Source: Erythrobacter tepidarius
GTDB taxonomy: Bacteria; Pseudomonadota; Alphaproteobacteria; Sphingomonadales; Sphingomonadaceae
Reading direction: 5' to 3'
Assembly (NCBI RefSeq): GCF_002155695.1
Contig: NZ_MUYJ01000005.1
Coordinates: forward strand, 1 to 64,000
Length of the DNA stretch: 64,000 bases
Part shown: positions 63,458 to 64,000 of the stretch, piece by piece
Position numbering within the stretch: position 1 is the stretch's first letter
Layout: the number at the start of each line of letters is the position of its first letter
Position numbers and translations under genes: made by a program
Notes under the pieces: generated by a model
Databases searched by the model: none
The model's input: the letters and a program-made list of their open reading frames with translations, nothing else
Told to the model about the DNA's origin: nothing

Positions 63458-64000
63458 TCAGTTCGCGCTGAACCCGCTTTCCGGGTCGATCCTCGTCTCG
63501 GCGGCCTCGGCCTCGCGCTTGCGGGCAAGCCAGGCCTCGGCTTCGGCTTCCTGAGCGGCTTGGCTGGCGGCCTTGGCCTGGGCCTCGCGCTCGGCGCGCA
63601 GCTCCGCGATCAGCTTTTCGCGCTCGTTGCGCTCGGACCGGGCCGGCGGATCGGCATCGCCGCTGGGGCCGGCGCGCTTGGCGGCCTTGGCGACCACCGC
63701 GTCGAGCTCGCGCTGCGAGCACAGGCCGAGCGTCACCGGATCCTTGGGGGTGATGTTCTGGATGTTCCAGTGCGAACGGTCGCGGATCGCGCTGATGGTG
63801 TTGCGGGTGGTGCCGATCAGCTTGGAAATCTGCGCGTCCGAGACTTCCGGGTGATGGCGCAGGATCCAGGCGATGCCATCCGGCTTGTCCTGCCGCTTCG
63901 ACACCGGGGTATAGCGCGGGCCCTTGGTGCGGGTCACCTCGACCGGCGCCTTGTGCATCTTGAGCACATAGGACGGATCGGCTTGGCCCTTCTCGATCTC
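63458..64000 (-). CDS. trcR: TrcR-like cell-cycle regulator (DUF1013), 5' end outside the window
   Basis: The last ~180 residues of a DUF1013-family protein, annotated in alphaproteobacteria as cell-cycle transcriptional regulator TrcR. The frame is open to the window end, so the N-terminus is missing. Conserved features are TRTKGPRYTPVSKRQDKPDG, IAWILRHHPEVSDAQISKLI and TTRNTISAIRDRSHWN (a helix-turn-helix-like segment), then LTPxDPVTLGLCSQ-type sequence (ITPKDPVTLGLCSQRELD). The C-terminal 80 residues are a charged, Ala/Glu-rich helix likely to be coiled coil. It is the second cell-cycle regulator in the window, after SciP. Confidence 0.88.
   Translation of the reverse strand, partial: EIEKGQADPSYVLKMHKAPVEVTRTKGPRYTPVSKRQDKPDGIAWILRHHPEVSDAQISKLIGTTRNTISAIRDRSHWNIQNITPKDPVTLGLCSQRELDAVVAKAAKRAGPSGDADPPARSERNEREKLIAELRAEREAQAKAASQAAQEAEAEAWLARKREAEAAETRIDPESGFSAN

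Overview
The window is high-GC DNA from an alphaproteobacterium, most likely a member of the Sphingomonadales close to Erythrobacteraceae. The evidence is the alphaproteobacterial cell-cycle regulators SciP (24612-24911) and TrcR (63458-64000, cut by the window end), the BamF-type lipoprotein after lspA, the bactofilin plus M23 peptidase pair, and the tight chromosomal gene packing with many ATGA start/stop overlaps. Almost all of it is ordinary chromosome. The one accessory-looking block is the capsule locus.

Layout. 1-1.9 kb: an IS66-family insertion sequence on the minus strand that runs off the left edge. 1.9-2.4 kb: a gene-poor stretch ending in tRNA-Thr(GGT). 2.5-10.3 kb: a housekeeping run on the plus strand (small basic protein, gpmA, purE, purK, folA, ribF, ileS, lspA, bamF-like). 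10.5-17.5 kb: a CNNM/CorC-type membrane protein, an OmpA-like lipoprotein, a CysQ-like phosphatase, sucC, a DUF6265-like protein and etfBA. 17.5-24.0 kb: a possible gene remnant, a DUF445 protein and an RND efflux pair. 24.2-32.6 kb: GlsB-like protein, sciP with a coupled unknown gene, mnmA, a serine hydrolase, PhzF, pdxH, a CbpA-type J-protein, a BrkB-like protein and fabI.

32.6-53.0 kb: the most interesting region. It holds two CDP-alcohol phosphotransferases, a glycosyltransferase, myo-inositol-3-phosphate synthase (ino1), a protein resembling CTP:inositol-1-phosphate cytidylyltransferase, and an ABC-transporter-dependent capsule export set (KpsE-, KpsM-, KpsT- and KpsD-like). It also holds further glycosyltransferases, an FkbM methyltransferase, a UDP-glucuronate 4-epimerase and a TviB-type nucleotide-sugar dehydrogenase. 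From ino1 to the epimerase all genes lie on one strand, mostly overlapping or closely spaced, so inositol-phosphate activation and capsule export look like one operon. Inside it, 43.5-47.35 kb has visibly lower GC and different codon use. My main inference is that the cell makes CDP-inositol and transfers phospho-inositol to a surface glycan, a lipid or another inositol phosphate.

53.1-64.0 kb: coq7, dsbB, a CtpA-type protease, an EnvC-like amidase activator, rlmH (apparently with an ATT start), rsfS, nadD and proA on the minus strand. These are followed by the M23/bactofilin pair, a fatty acyl-CoA ligase whose start codon lies in a perfect inverted repeat, and trcR. No rRNA, CRISPR array or prophage was seen.
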